A stretch of 13,607 nucleotides of DNA from an uncultured Solimonas sp. (GTDB taxonomy: Bacteria; Pseudomonadota; Gammaproteobacteria; Nevskiales; Nevskiaceae), in the NCBI GenBank assembly GCA_946478985.1, contig CAMLDZ010000081.1, forward strand, positions 1-13,607, given 5' to 3'. The notes under the pieces are model-generated. The model ran no database searches. It was not told the DNA's origin and saw only the letters and a program-made list of their open reading frames with translations. The position numbers were made by a program, and so were the translations under genes. Shown piece by piece: positions 1 to 12,889 of the stretch; the first letter of the stretch is position 1, and every line of letters starts with the position of its first letter.

Positions 1-1
1 G

Positions 2-55
2 GCCGCACAGTCCTCGCTCAGCGGTGCTGTGGTCAAGCCGGTGCTGGTGTTCTGA
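2..55 (+). CDS. C-terminal end of an unidentified protein (5' end outside window)
   Basis: An open frame enters from the left edge and ends at TGA 53-55. It encodes 17 residues ending in SGAVVKPVLVF. A hydrophobic final strand of this kind, with a V-x-x-V-L-V-F ending, resembles the last beta strand of medium-chain Zn-dependent alcohol dehydrogenases and quinone reductases, but 17 residues are too few to assign a family. The stop is followed by a palindromic repeat and then by the 3' end of the convergent fadH gene, which fits a true gene end. The reading frame is inferred from this layout; no start or motif is visible. Confidence 0.4.
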   Translation, partial: AAQSSLSGAVVKPVLVF

Positions 56-71
56 CAGGGGGCTGGAGCAC

Positions 72-168
72 GTAGGGCGGGTCAGGCCGCAGGCCGTAAC
101 CCGCCGCCGACGGCTCCGGTGTTGACCGCTGCGGCGGGTTACGGCGCTTTGCGCCTAACCCGCCCTAC
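72..168. repeat. REPIN-like double palindrome, copy 1
   Basis: Two imperfect inverted arms (about 72-106 and 132-168) face each other across a spacer of about 25 nt. Each arm is itself a near-palindrome: GGCGGGTYAGGC is followed by GCCGTAACCCGCC. The outer ends are GTAGGGCGGGT on the left and its exact complement ACCCGCCCTAC on the right. A closely related element lies at 12790-12869. The form, two REP-like units in inverted orientation in an intergenic gap, is that of REPIN/BIME elements. It sits between two converging genes and could fold in both transcripts, protecting or ending them. No T-tract adjoins it, so a classical terminator role is only inferred. Confidence 0.75.
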
Positions 169-182
169 GGTTTCTGGGTTTT

Positions 183-2787
<2,605 letters not shown>

Positions 2788-2899
2788 CGGGGAAAGGTCC
2801 GGCAGCGCGGCGTCGATGCCGCAAGTGGAGCGACCTTAGACCGTGCCTGTGCGTCGCGGCATTGGCAGCACCGACAGCGACGTGCAGCCGACGCTGTGT

Positions 2900-2916
2900 G
2901 CGGCGCTCAGCGCCGC
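2900..2916 (-). other. perfect 17-nt GC palindrome over the ynfA stop codon
   Basis: GCGGCGCTCAGCGCCGC reads the same on both strands except for the central base and contains the TGA stop of ynfA. It could form a short hairpin at the 3' end of the ynfA message. No T-run follows on the minus strand, so it is at best a weak or Rho-assisted terminator or mRNA-end structure, and in such GC-rich DNA it could be chance. Confidence 0.3.
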
Positions 2917-3233
2917 GCGCCGAGCACGATGACCGCCATGCCGACCAGGCAGATCGCCGCGCCGGCCAGATCGCTCGTCGTCGGGCGAACGCCGTCGACG
3001 GTCCACAGCCAGAGCACGGCGGCCGCGATATAGACGCCGCCATACGCGGCGTAGGCGCGACCAGCGACCGGATGCAGGGTCAGCAGCCAGGCGAACAGCG
3101 CGAGGCTCACGGCCGCCGGCAGCAGCAGCCACAGGCTACGCTGCTGGCGCAGCACCAGGTACGGCAGATAGCAGCCGGCGATCTCGGCGAGCGCGGTGAC
3201 GGCGAACAGCAGGGCGGTCTTGCCCAGGCCCAT
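2907..3233 (-). CDS. ynfA: YnfA family (UPF0060) small inner-membrane protein
   Basis: A 108-residue, four-helix inner-membrane protein of the UPF0060 family, distantly related to small multidrug resistance (EmrE-like) transporters. Length equals E. coli YnfA (108) and the match is close throughout: [14 protein letters not shown] (helix 1), [22 protein letters not shown] (helix 2), [20 protein letters not shown] (helix 3) and the final [18 protein letters not shown] (helix 4). Its physiological substrate is unsettled; some homologues have been linked to efflux of cationic compounds. The chosen ATG aligns with the family start. A GTG four codons upstream (3243-3245) would overlap the preceding gene's stop as GTGA and is a possible alternative. 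The gene lies 8 nt behind the DUF4442 gene, so the two are probably one unit. Confidence 0.95.
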   Translation of the reverse strand: MGLGKTALLFAVTALAEIAGCYLPYLVLRQQRSLWLLLPAAVSLALFAWLLTLHPVAGRAYAAYGGVYIAAAVLWLWTVDGVRPTTSDLAGAAICLVGMAVIVLGARR

Positions 3234-3241
3234 GGCCGCGA

Positions 3242-3721
3242 TCACTGTGGCCAGGCTTCGCTGCCGGCCGGCCGGCGCTGCTTCTTCAGCCGCACGTACA
3301 AGGTCTTCTTGACCCTGGCGACCAGCTTGTCGTCGGCGTCGGTGATGCGGATCTCGTACTGCGGGCGGATCGCCGCGCCATGCGCGGCGTCTTCGCGCAG
3401 CCGCGCGATCTCGGCATCCGGCAGGCGGAACCGCGCGAACACGCGGCCGCGACCGGGCGCGACGAAGTCGATCGCCGCCGCCTGATCCCAGACCAGGTAG
3501 TCGCGGCCGAGCCGCTGCATCGCCATCAGCATCAGGAACGGATCGGTCATCGCGTAGAGGCTGCCGCCGAACTGCGTGCCGACGTAGTTCCGGTTGTACC
3601 AGCGCAGCGGCATGCTGACGTCGATCTCGGAGAAATCGGCGTTGATGCGCTGGACGTGGATGCCGGCGCCCAGCAGCGGGGGATAGCAGTTGAGCGCGAG
3701 GCGCAGCAGGCGGGCTTTCAT
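3242..3721 (-). CDS. DUF4442 hot-dog (PaaI-like) thioesterase-related protein
   Basis: A 159-residue protein that I assign to DUF4442, a hot-dog family related to PaaI/YiiD-type thioesterases. The telling segment is near residues 40-65: [27 protein letters not shown], where N-x-x-GT-x-FGG-x-LY is the conserved hot-dog helix region, followed by beta strands rich in hydrophobic and basic residues. The likely role is hydrolysis or binding of acyl-CoA, but no member-specific substrate can be read. The frame stays open upstream to 3832, but the product of that stretch is low-complexity and overlaps a hairpin; the ATG at 3719-3721 begins the family-like sequence [15 protein letters not shown]. It is followed 8 nt later by ynfA and preceded by a 117-nt gap after the thiolase. 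Confidence 0.85.
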   Translation of the reverse strand: MKARLLRLALNCYPPLLGAGIHVQRINADFSEIDVSMPLRWYNRNYVGTQFGGSLYAMTDPFLMLMAMQRLGRDYLVWDQAAAIDFVAPGRGRVFARFRLPDAEIARLREDAAHGAAIRPQYEIRITDADDKLVARVKKTLYVRLKKQRRPAGSEAWPQ

Positions 3722-3791
3722 GGGCAAGGGATGAGCAAAAGGTTTGCCGCGATGATGCGGCAGCGCCTGCCCTGCGCCAATGACAGCGGCT

Positions 3792-3827
3792 GCAGGCGCC
3801 GCTGGCCTTGCGGCCGGCGACGCCTGC
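3792..3827 (-). terminator. GC-rich hairpin after the thiolase gene, possible terminator
   Basis: Two 16-nt arms (3792-3807 and 3812-3827) around the loop TTGC are complementary at 14 of 16 positions. The left arm starts GCAGGCG and the right arm ends CGCCTGC. Read on the minus strand it begins 11 nt after the thiolase stop codon, the usual place for a terminator. No T-run follows, so it may act with Rho or only shield the mRNA end. Confidence 0.4.
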
Positions 3828-3838
3828 ACCACCGGTGT

Positions 3839-5023
3839 TCAGACCATCTCGATCGCCAGTGCCACCGCCTCGCCACCGCCGATGCACAGCGAGGCGATGC
3901 CGCGCTTGCCACCGGTCTTCTTCAGCGCGCCGACCAGGGTGGCGACGATGCGCGTGCCGCTGGTGCCGATCGGGTGGCCGAGCGCGCAGGCGCCGCCGTG
4001 GATGTTGACGATGTCGTGCGGCAGACCGTGATCCTTCATCGCCGCCATCGCCACGCAGGCGAAGGCCTCGTTGATCTCCCAGAGGTCGACGTCCTTCACC
4101 GTCCAGCCGATCTTGGCCAGCAGCGTGCTGATCGCATAAACCGGCGCGATCGTGAACTCGGCCGGCAGCCGCGCGTGCGTGGCGTGGCCGACGATCTTCG
4201 CCAGCGGCGCAATGCCGCGCGCCTCGGCGGTCGAGGCGCGCATCAGCAGCGCCGCGGCGGCGCCGTCGGAGATCGAGCTGGCGTTGGCGGCGGTGATGGT
4301 GCCGTCCTTCTTGAAGGCGGGCTTGAGCGTCGGAATCTTCTCCGGCATCGCCTTGAACGGGGCTTCGTCGCGGCTGATTTCCTCGACGCCCTTCCTGCCG
4401 GCGACTTCGACGGGCGCGATCTCGAACGCAAAACTGCCGTCCTCGTTGGCCTGCTTCGCACGCGACAGCGAGGCCAGTGCGAACGCGTCCTGCTGCTCGC
4501 GGGTGAAGCCGTAGCGCTCGACGCAGCGCTCGGCGAACACGCCCATCGCGGTGCGCTTCTCGTAGGCGTCTTCGAGGCCGTCGAGCGCCATGTGGTCGAG
4601 AATCTCGCCGTGGCCGAAGCGGTAGCCGCCGCGCGCCTTGGCCAGCAGGTAGGGCGCGTTGCTCATGCTCTCCATGCCGCCGGCGACGACGATTCCGGCG
4701 CTGTCCGCCTTGATCAGATCGTGCGCGAGCATGATGGCCTTCATGCCGGAGCCGCAGACCTTGTTGATGGTGGTTGCGCCGGCGGCGTCCGGCAGGCCGG
4801 CGCCGCGGGTAGCCTGGCGCGCCGGCGCCTGGCCCTGGCCGGCCGGCAGCACGCAGCCCATCAGCACTTCCTGCACGTCCTCGGCCTTGATGCCGGCGCG
4901 GGCGACTGCGGCCTTGATCGCGACGGCGCCGAGCTGGGCTGCCGGCAGCGCGCCGAACATGCCCTGCAGTGCGCCCATCGGCGTGCGGGCAATGGAGGCG
5001 ATGACGATCGGATCGGCGGACAT
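3839..5023 (-). CDS. acetyl-CoA C-acetyltransferase / thiolase, ACAT1 type
   Basis: A 394-residue thiolase. It joins or cleaves acetoacetyl-CoA-type 3-ketoacyl-CoA by a ping-pong mechanism. The acyl-accepting cysteine is C90 (KVCGSGMKA), the catalytic His is H350 ([14 protein letters not shown]) and the second acid/base Cys is C380 (CIGGGEA). The body ([34 protein letters not shown]) resembles mitochondrial ACAT1 and PhaA-type short-chain thiolases more than the long-chain FadA type. ACAT1 also cleaves 2-methylacetoacetyl-CoA in isoleucine breakdown, which fits the divergent leucine dehydrogenase next door. The frame stays open 5 codons upstream, but the ATG at 5021-5023 has an AGGAG site 6 nt before it and matches the family start. 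Acetoacetyl-CoA synthesis for polyhydroxyalkanoate is an alternative role. Confidence 0.95.
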   Translation of the reverse strand: MSADPIVIASIARTPMGALQGMFGALPAAQLGAVAIKAAVARAGIKAEDVQEVLMGCVLPAGQGQAPARQATRGAGLPDAAGATTINKVCGSGMKAIMLAHDLIKADSAGIVVAGGMESMSNAPYLLAKARGGYRFGHGEILDHMALDGLEDAYEKRTAMGVFAERCVERYGFTREQQDAFALASLSRAKQANEDGSFAFEIAPVEVAGRKGVEEISRDEAPFKAMPEKIPTLKPAFKKDGTITAANASSISDGAAAALLMRASTAEARGIAPLAKIVGHATHARLPAEFTIAPVYAISTLLAKIGWTVKDVDLWEINEAFACVAMAAMKDHGLPHDIVNIHGGACALGHPIGTSGTRIVATLVGALKKTGGKRGIASLCIGGGEAVALAIEMV

Positions 5024-5029
5024 GGGAGG

Positions 5030-5034
5030 CTCCT
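5030..5034 (-). promoter_or_regulatory. Shine-Dalgarno AGGAG of the thiolase gene
   Basis: AGGAG on the minus strand, 6 nt before the ATG at 5023. It decides between that ATG and the upstream ATG at 5038, which would include this site inside the coding region. Confidence 0.75.
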
Positions 5035-5057
5035 GCAAGCGTGGGGATCAGGAGCGC

Positions 5058-5063
5058 ATTATC
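5058..5063 (-). promoter_or_regulatory. candidate -10 box of the thiolase promoter
   Basis: GATAAT on the minus strand in the AT-richer part of the divergent gap, one base from TATAAT. It would start a transcript near 5051 with a leader of about 28 nt that contains the AGGAG site. No good -35 box is seen at the right distance, so an activator may be needed. Confidence 0.45.
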
Positions 5064-5141
5064 GCATTGCCGCTGCAGTTTCCGGCCCCGCACCGCGGTC
5101 GGGGCTGACAGCGCTTGCCGCCGCTGGCCGCCGGTGCCGAC

Positions 5142-5147
5142 TAGAAT
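5142..5147 (+). promoter_or_regulatory. candidate -10 box of the leucine dehydrogenase promoter
   Basis: TAGAAT, one base from TATAAT, stands out in a very GC-rich region and ends only 6 nt before the ATG at 5154. A start point about 7 nt downstream would fall on the A of the ATG, giving a leaderless mRNA. No Shine-Dalgarno lies before this ATG. The best -35-like hexamer, TTGCCG at 5115-5120, is 21 nt upstream, longer than ideal. Confidence 0.5.
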
Positions 5148-5153
5148 CACCGG

Positions 5154-6202
<1,049 letters not shown>

Positions 6203-6206
<4 letters not shown>

Positions 6207-6685
6207 AAGACCGGCTCGTCGAACAGATCGCGCAACTGCTGGGCGAGCGCGGCGAATGGCTGGCCACCGCCGAATCCTGCACGGGCGGCATGGTCGCGGC
6301 CAAGCTGACCGACCGCGCCGGCTCGTCGGGCTGGTTCGAGCGCGGCTTCGTCACCTATTCCAATCTGGCCAAGCAGGAGCAGCTGGCGGTGCCCGAAGAC
6401 GTGCTCAAGCAGCATGGCGCCGTCAGCGGCGAATGCGCGGCGGCAATGGCGCGCGGCCTGCTGCGCGCCGCCCCGGTCGACTGGGGGCTGGCCATCACCG
6501 GCATCGCCGGGCCCGGCGGCGGTACGCCGGACAAACCGGTCGGCACCGTGTGGATTTCGTGGATTCGCCGCGGTCAGCCGCCCCAGCCCCATCTGTTCTT
6601 CTTCGAAGGCGGCCGCGACAGCGTCCGCGCCCAGGCCGCGCAGGCCGCGCTCGAAGGCCTGCTGTACCGCTTGCGCGAGGCCTGA
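6203..6685 (+). CDS. pncC: nicotinamide-nucleotide amidase (CinA C-terminal domain), PncC
   Basis: Hydrolyses NMN to nicotinate mononucleotide and ammonia, salvaging NMN that bacterial DNA ligase releases during replication and repair. The 160 residues form a stand-alone CinA C-terminal domain, the usual size of E. coli PncC, without the N-terminal MoCF-like domain of full CinA. The nucleophile Ser25 lies in ATAESCTGG; the conserved FVTYSNLAK (49-57) and the loop [20 protein letters not shown] (98-117) are intact. The ATG overlaps the preceding stop by 4 nt (ATGA), with GAGGAG at 6186-6191, 11 nt upstream, so translation is probably coupled. pncC or cinA next to recA is a long-recognised gene order, compatible with its link to DNA ligase by-products. 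Confidence 0.96.
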
Positions 6686-6697
6686 CGCGGAACCCGC

Positions 6698-7279
6698 ATG
6701 CAGCTGAATCGTCTTTTCTTCGCGTTGTGGCCGGAGGCCACCGCGCGCGAGGCCTGCCGCGACGCGGCGCGCCAGCTCAACATCCGCCTGGCGTCCGGCG
6801 GGCGCCTGACCAGTGCCGAGCGCTACCACCTGACGCTGCTGTTCCTCGGCGATCAGGTGCCGGCGGCGCGCGAGGCGGCGGCGATCGAGGCGGCCGGCCG
6901 CGTGCAGGCGCCGCCGTTCACGCTGACGCTGGATCAGGCCGGCAGTTTCAAGAACCGCGAAGTGCCATGGTGGCTGGGCCCGCGCGAGGCGCCGCCGGAG
7001 CTGGGCCTGCTGCATGAGCGTCTGCGCGAGGCCCTGCAGCGCGCCGGCGTGCCGCCGGAGCGGATGCGCTTCGTGCCGCATCTGACCATCGTCCGCGAGG
7101 CCGCGCAGATCCTGCCGCCGACGCCGGTGGCGCCGATCAGCTGGGACGTTCGCGAGTTCGTGCTGATCCGCAGCCGCCTGGACCTGCAGCCGATGCGCTA
7201 CGAGATCGTCGGGCGCTGGCCGCTGCGGGCCGATGCGCCGCCGCCGCCGGCCAAGCCCCAGCTGGATCTGGGCTTCTGA
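6698..7279 (+). CDS. thpR: RNA 2',3'-cyclic phosphodiesterase (LigT / 2H family), ThpR
   Basis: Opens 2',3'-cyclic phosphate RNA ends to 2'-phosphates; bacterial members also have weak 2'-5' RNA ligase activity in vitro. The 193 residues carry the two HxTx motifs that define the 2H phosphoesterases: H44-L-T46-L (RYHLTLLFLG) and H128-L-T130-I (FVPHLTIVRE). The N-terminus (LNRLFFALWPEATAREA) is typical of the family. The C-terminus adds a short Pro/Ala-rich tail of about 18 residues, PPPPAKPQLDLGF at the end. It follows pncC by 12 nt on the same strand and precedes recA by 186 nt, so it is probably the last gene of the LeuDH-pncC-thpR unit. Its place between pncC and recA is unusual. Confidence 0.95.
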   Translation: MQLNRLFFALWPEATAREACRDAARQLNIRLASGGRLTSAERYHLTLLFLGDQVPAAREAAAIEAAGRVQAPPFTLTLDQAGSFKNREVPWWLGPREAPPELGLLHERLREALQRAGVPPERMRFVPHLTIVREAAQILPPTPVAPISWDVREFVLIRSRLDLQPMRYEIVGRWPLRADAPPPPAKPQLDLGF

Positions 7280-7393
7280 GCGCCGAAGACTGGTTATTTC
7301 GTGCGCAACTTGGCAGTCGCTCCGGGCGCGTGGCGCGACGATCACCACTGGCCCGATATGGGACAATGCCGGCAGGCGGGGCGGTCGGTGACG

Positions 7394-7412
7394 GGGCTCG
7401 GATTTTGAGCCC
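7394..7412 (+). other. small inverted repeat in the recA leader
   Basis: GGGCTC (7394-7399) and GAGCCC (7407-7412) face each other across a 7-nt loop GGATTTT, about 54 nt before the recA start. It could be a leader hairpin or the site of a dimeric regulator. The rest of 7280-7465 shows two GACAAT hexamers (7362-7367 and 7422-7427) that could be -10 boxes, neither with a good -35, and no CTG-N10-CAG LexA box. Confidence 0.3.
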
Positions 7413-7465
7413 GCAAGGTCCGACAATCTGCACCTGCATCCATTCCTAAATCAGATAAAGACGCC

Positions 7466-8491
7466 ATGGACGAAAACCGCAAGAAGGCCCTTGAGGCCGC
7501 GCTGTCGCAGATCGAGAAGCAGTTCGGCAAGGGCGCCATCATGAAAATGACGCCCGGCGTGCAGGCCGATGTCGAGGTGGTCTCGACCGGCTCGCTGACG
7601 CTGGACACCGCGCTGGGCATCGGTGGCCTGCCGCGCGGCCGCGTCGTCGAGATCTACGGCCCGGAATCGTCCGGCAAGACCACGCTGACGCTGCATGCGA
7701 TCGCCGAATGCCAGAAGGCGGGCGGCGTCGCTGCCTTCATCGACGCCGAGCACGCGCTGGACGTCTCCTACGCTCAGAAGCTGGGCGTGAAGATCGAGGA
7801 TCTGGTGGTCTCGCAGCCGGATACCGGCGAGCAGGCGCTGGAAATCTGCGACATGCTGGTGCGCTCCAACAGCATCGATCTGATCGTCATCGACTCGGTC
7901 GCCGCCCTGGTGCCCAAGGCGGAAATCGAAGGCGAGATGGGCGACAGCGTGGTGGGCGTGCAGGCGCGTCTGATGAGCCAGGCGCTGCGCAAGCTCACCG
8001 GCAACATCAGCCGCTCCAAGTGCCTGGTCATCTTTATCAACCAGATCCGCATGAAGATCGGCGTGATGTACGGCTCGCCGGAAACCACCACCGGCGGCAA
8101 TGCGCTGAAGTTCTATGCCTCGGTGCGCCTCGATATCCGCCGCACCGGCGCGATCAAGAAGGGCGACGAGGTCATCGGCAACGAGACCCGCGTCAAGATC
8201 GTCAAGAACAAGATGGCGCCGCCGTTCCGCGAGGCGCACTTCGAGATTCTCTACAACGAGGGCATCTCCAAGCTCGGCGAGCTGATCGATCTGGGCGTCG
8301 ACAACGGCGTCGTCGACAAGTCCGGTGCCTGGTTCGCCTACAAGGGCAACAAGATCGGCCAGGGCAAGGACAATGCCCGCAGCTATCTCAAGGAAAACCC
8401 GGAAGTGGCAGCAGAGATCGAGCAGGCGATCCGCGCCAAGCTCAATCCGGAGCGCGCGGCACGTGCGGAAAACCCGGCCGCCGGCAAGTAA
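7466..8491 (+). CDS. recA: recombinase RecA
   Basis: ATP-dependent strand-exchange protein for recombinational repair and coprotease for LexA self-cleavage. 341 residues. Walker A GPESSGKT lies at 65-72, the catalytic glutamate is E95 (DAEHALD), and Walker [11 protein letters not shown] is near 138-147. The L1/L2 DNA-binding region includes [30 protein letters not shown], which is nearly invariant in the family. The C-terminus stops at [15 protein letters not shown] and lacks the dense acidic tail of E. coli RecA. The ATG is set by the family alignment ([23 protein letters not shown]); the ribosome site is weak (AAAG). The gene overlaps recX by 29 nt. Its 186-nt leader probably holds its own promoter, but no canonical SOS box is visible. 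Confidence 0.99.
   Translation: MDENRKKALEAALSQIEKQFGKGAIMKMTPGVQADVEVVSTGSLTLDTALGIGGLPRGRVVEIYGPESSGKTTLTLHAIAECQKAGGVAAFIDAEHALDVSYAQKLGVKIEDLVVSQPDTGEQALEICDMLVRSNSIDLIVIDSVAALVPKAEIEGEMGDSVVGVQARLMSQALRKLTGNISRSKCLVIFINQIRMKIGVMYGSPETTTGGNALKFYASVRLDIRRTGAIKKGDEVIGNETRVKIVKNKMAPPFREAHFEILYNEGISKLGELIDLGVDNGVVDKSGAWFAYKGNKIGQGKDNARSYLKENPEVAAEIEQAIRAKLNPERAARAENPAAGK
8449..8452 (+). promoter_or_regulatory. Shine-Dalgarno GGAG for recX, inside recA
   Basis: GGAG lies 10 nt before GTG 8463-8465. It supports that GTG as the recX start, since there is no in-frame ATG between the upstream ATG at 8325, deep inside recA, and the conserved part of RecX. Confidence 0.55.
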
Positions 8492-8990
8492 GAAAGACGC
8501 AGGGCCGCCGCCGCTGGATGCCTCGGCGGCGCGCGGCCGCGCGCTGAAGCTGTTGTCGCGCCGCGAGCACTCGGCAGCCGAGCTGAAGGCCAAGCTGGCG
8601 CGCCGCGGTGCCGATGAGCAGATTGCCGCCGGCGCGGTGCAGGCGATGACCGAGGCCGGCTGGCAATCCGATGCGCGCTATGCCGAGATGCTGGTGCGCA
8701 ACCGCATCGCCCAGGGCTACGGGCCGCTGCGCATCCGCATGGAGTTATCCGCTGCTGGCGTTCCCGACGCCGAGCTGCATGCCGCGCTCGATGCTGCGGA
8801 CTGTGACTGGAATCAGCTCTGCGCGGAACTGGCGGCGCGGCGCTTCCGCACCCCGGCGCACGGCGCGGCGGACTGGCAGAAGCAATACCGTTTCCTGGCT
8901 GCGCGCGGGTTCAGCTCGGCGCAGATCCGCGCCGCGCTCAAATCTACTGCAGCGCCGGCGGCGGACGACTGGGATCCGTCGGACGCGTAA
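8463..8990 (+). CDS. recX: regulatory protein RecX
   Basis: Binds RecA filaments and limits their growth and coprotease activity. Starting at GTG 8463 the protein has 175 residues, close to E. coli RecX (166). It shows the three-helix repeat pattern of the family: [23 protein letters not shown] (27-49), [35 protein letters not shown] (61-95) and [21 protein letters not shown] (139-159). The frame is open back to an ATG at 8325, but that region is inside recA and its product is a low-complexity shadow, so the GTG with GGAG upstream is preferred. The 29-nt overlap with recA implies translational coupling. The last 47 nt overlap the end of the convergent patatin gene. Confidence 0.93.
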   Translation: MRKTRPPASKKDAGPPPLDASAARGRALKLLSRREHSAAELKAKLARRGADEQIAAGAVQAMTEAGWQSDARYAEMLVRNRIAQGYGPLRIRMELSAAGVPDAELHAALDAADCDWNQLCAELAARRFRTPAHGAADWQKQYRFLAARGFSSAQIRAALKSTAAPAADDWDPSDA

Positions 8991-9945
8991 GCCGAGGCGC
9001 GTCCGGCACCGGTGCCGGCGTGCGCAGCGGCATTGCCGGCGCCATCCGCTCGCCGAGCTTGGCGCGGATCTGCGCCATCGCCGCCAGCGCGGCGCGCTCG
9101 CCCTGCAGGATCGCCATCTGCTTGGCTTCGAAGCTGGACGAGGTGATGCTCGTCAGGTCCGGCTTGATGACGACATCGGCTTCCGGCAGCTCGGCGTTGC
9201 GGATCGCCTGGCCCATGATCTCGAAGCTGCGCATCACCACGTCGAACTTGCCGGTCGTCGCTGCGGGATTCGGCGGCGTCGAAACATCGACGGCGATGAT
9301 GAAGTTGGCGCCCAGCTGCTTGGCGTAGCGGATCGGCACCGGGCTGACCAGGCCGCCGTCGACATACTCGTACTCGCCGATCTGCGCCGGCTGGAAGATG
9401 CCGGGCACCGACGAGGACGCGCGCACCGCCTGGCCGACGCTGCCGCGCTGGAACAGCACGGCCTGGCCGGTATCAATCCGCGTCGCCACGCAGGCGAACG
9501 GGATCGCCAGCGCTTCGATCGGCTTGTTGTGCACCGCCTGGTTGACGAAGGCCTGCAGCGCGTCGCCGCGGATCAGGCCTTTGCCGAACATCGACCAGTC
9601 GGCAATCGTCGCGCGGTCCAGCTCGAAGGCCATCTTCTGCAGGTCGAAGCCGTTGAGGCCGGATGCGTACAGTGCGCCGGCGACGCTGCCGGCGCTGGTG
9701 CCGACGATCAGATCGGGCTTCAGGCCCTGCGCGTCGAGCATCTTGAGCACGCCGACGTGGGCGAAGCCGCGCGCCCCGCCGCCGCCCAGCACCAGCGCGA
9801 GCTTGATCGGTGGCGGCGTGGGCAGCGGTTCCGGCTCCGCCGCCGGCGCGACCGGCTGCGGGGCGGGGCCGGCACAGGCGGCGAGCACGGCGAGCGAGGC
9901 GAGCAGGGCGCCCAGCAGGCGGCGACGGGTGGCGGACGGCGACAT
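8944..9945 (-). CDS. patatin-like phospholipase family lipoprotein (RssA/NTE type)
   Basis: Predicted Ser/Asp-dyad acyl hydrolase acting on lipids at the cell envelope. 333 residues. A basic N-terminus and hydrophobic segment lead to a lipobox LAAC with C24 as the lipidation site, then a Pro/Ala-rich linker (about 25-46). The patatin domain has the oxyanion loop GGGGARG (54-60), the nucleophile elbow GTSAG with S84, and the catalytic D196 in DGG. All catalytic parts are intact. The C-terminus is Pro-rich ([21 protein letters not shown]). Substrate unknown; the family includes phospholipase A and lysophospholipase activities. It is transcribed against recX and away from alaS, breaking the usual recX-alaS neighbourhood. 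The longer open frame upstream is antisense to alaS and not real. Confidence 0.93.
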   Translation of the reverse strand: MSPSATRRRLLGALLASLAVLAACAGPAPQPVAPAAEPEPLPTPPPIKLALVLGGGGARGFAHVGVLKMLDAQGLKPDLIVGTSAGSVAGALYASGLNGFDLQKMAFELDRATIADWSMFGKGLIRGDALQAFVNQAVHNKPIEALAIPFACVATRIDTGQAVLFQRGSVGQAVRASSSVPGIFQPAQIGEYEYVDGGLVSPVPIRYAKQLGANFIIAVDVSTPPNPAATTGKFDVVMRSFEIMGQAIRNAELPEADVVIKPDLTSITSSSFEAKQMAILQGERAALAAMAQIRAKLGERMAPAMPLRTPAPVPDAPRLTRPTDPSRPPPALQ

Positions 9946-9953
9946 GGCCGCCG

Positions 9954-9959
9954 ATTTTA
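9954..9959 (-). promoter_or_regulatory. candidate -10 box of the patatin gene
   Basis: TAAAAT on the minus strand, one base from TATAAT, within the only AT-rich patch nearby (TTTAAAAT). It ends 8 nt before the ATG at 9945, so transcription would start at or within about 2 nt of the ATG. No Shine-Dalgarno is visible. No convincing -35 box is seen. Confidence 0.45.
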
Positions 9960-10049
9960 AAGGAAACGCTGTTGCCAGCAGGCGCGGTGGCGGTGATGAA
10001 CCCCGACCGCGGTGGGGGCAGGGCAATGGCGGTGCTGCGGTCACTTGGC

Positions 10050-10055
10050 TACCAT
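10050..10055 (+). promoter_or_regulatory. weak candidate -10 box of alaS
   Basis: TACCAT followed by a GCGCCCC discriminator and a pyrimidine-rich stretch (10061-10080). It would give a leader of roughly 60 nt. The hexamer at -35 spacing (TGGCGG) is poor, so this is only the best guess in the 180-nt gap. Confidence 0.25.
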
Positions 10056-10125
10056 AGCGCCCCTTTTTTCTTTCGTTTTCCGACGCTCCGGATTCTCCGG
10101 TCCCGCGGAGAACATGCGGCCAGGC

Positions 10126-12780
<2,655 letters not shown>

Positions 12781-12789
12781 GAAACAGGC

Positions 12790-12869
12790 GCAGGGCGGGT
12801 TAGGCCGAAGGCCGTAACCCGCCGTTCGCGATCGGCGGGTTACGCGGCTGCGCCGCTAACCCGCCCTAC
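12790..12869. repeat. REPIN-like double palindrome, copy 2
   Basis: Same architecture as the element at 72-168, with a shorter middle. The left arm is about 12790-12824 and the right arm 12833-12869, around an 8-nt spacer. The left arm AGGGCGGGTTAGGCCGAAGG continues into CCGTAACCCGCCG and differs from copy 1 at only two positions within the core. The right arm again ends ACCCGCCCTAC. It starts 10 nt after the alaS stop and ends 20 nt before the lysC ATG, filling almost the whole gap between two codirectional genes. A folded arm here could affect read-through into lysC or access to its ribosome site. Confidence 0.75.
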
Positions 12870-12889
12870 GAATTAACGAAGCAGAAAAC

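Noticed and set aside
72..168. CRISPR repeat or tRNA-like structure
   Set aside because: The two elements are 12.7 kb apart with no regular spacers, and the fold is a doubled palindrome without tRNA features.
3722..3832. N-terminal extension of the DUF4442 protein
   Set aside because: The 37 extra codons are Ala/Pro-rich, lie over the hairpin after the thiolase, and do not look like the family N-terminus, whereas ATG 3721 does.
7290..7317. ACTG...CAGT inverted pair in the recA leader as an SOS box
   Set aside because: The halves are about 20 nt apart instead of the 8-10 nt of a LexA site.
10061..10080. T-rich run before alaS as an intrinsic terminator or attenuator
   Set aside because: No GC stem of suitable size lies directly before it; the only matching GGGGC is about 40 nt away, and no leader peptide is evident.
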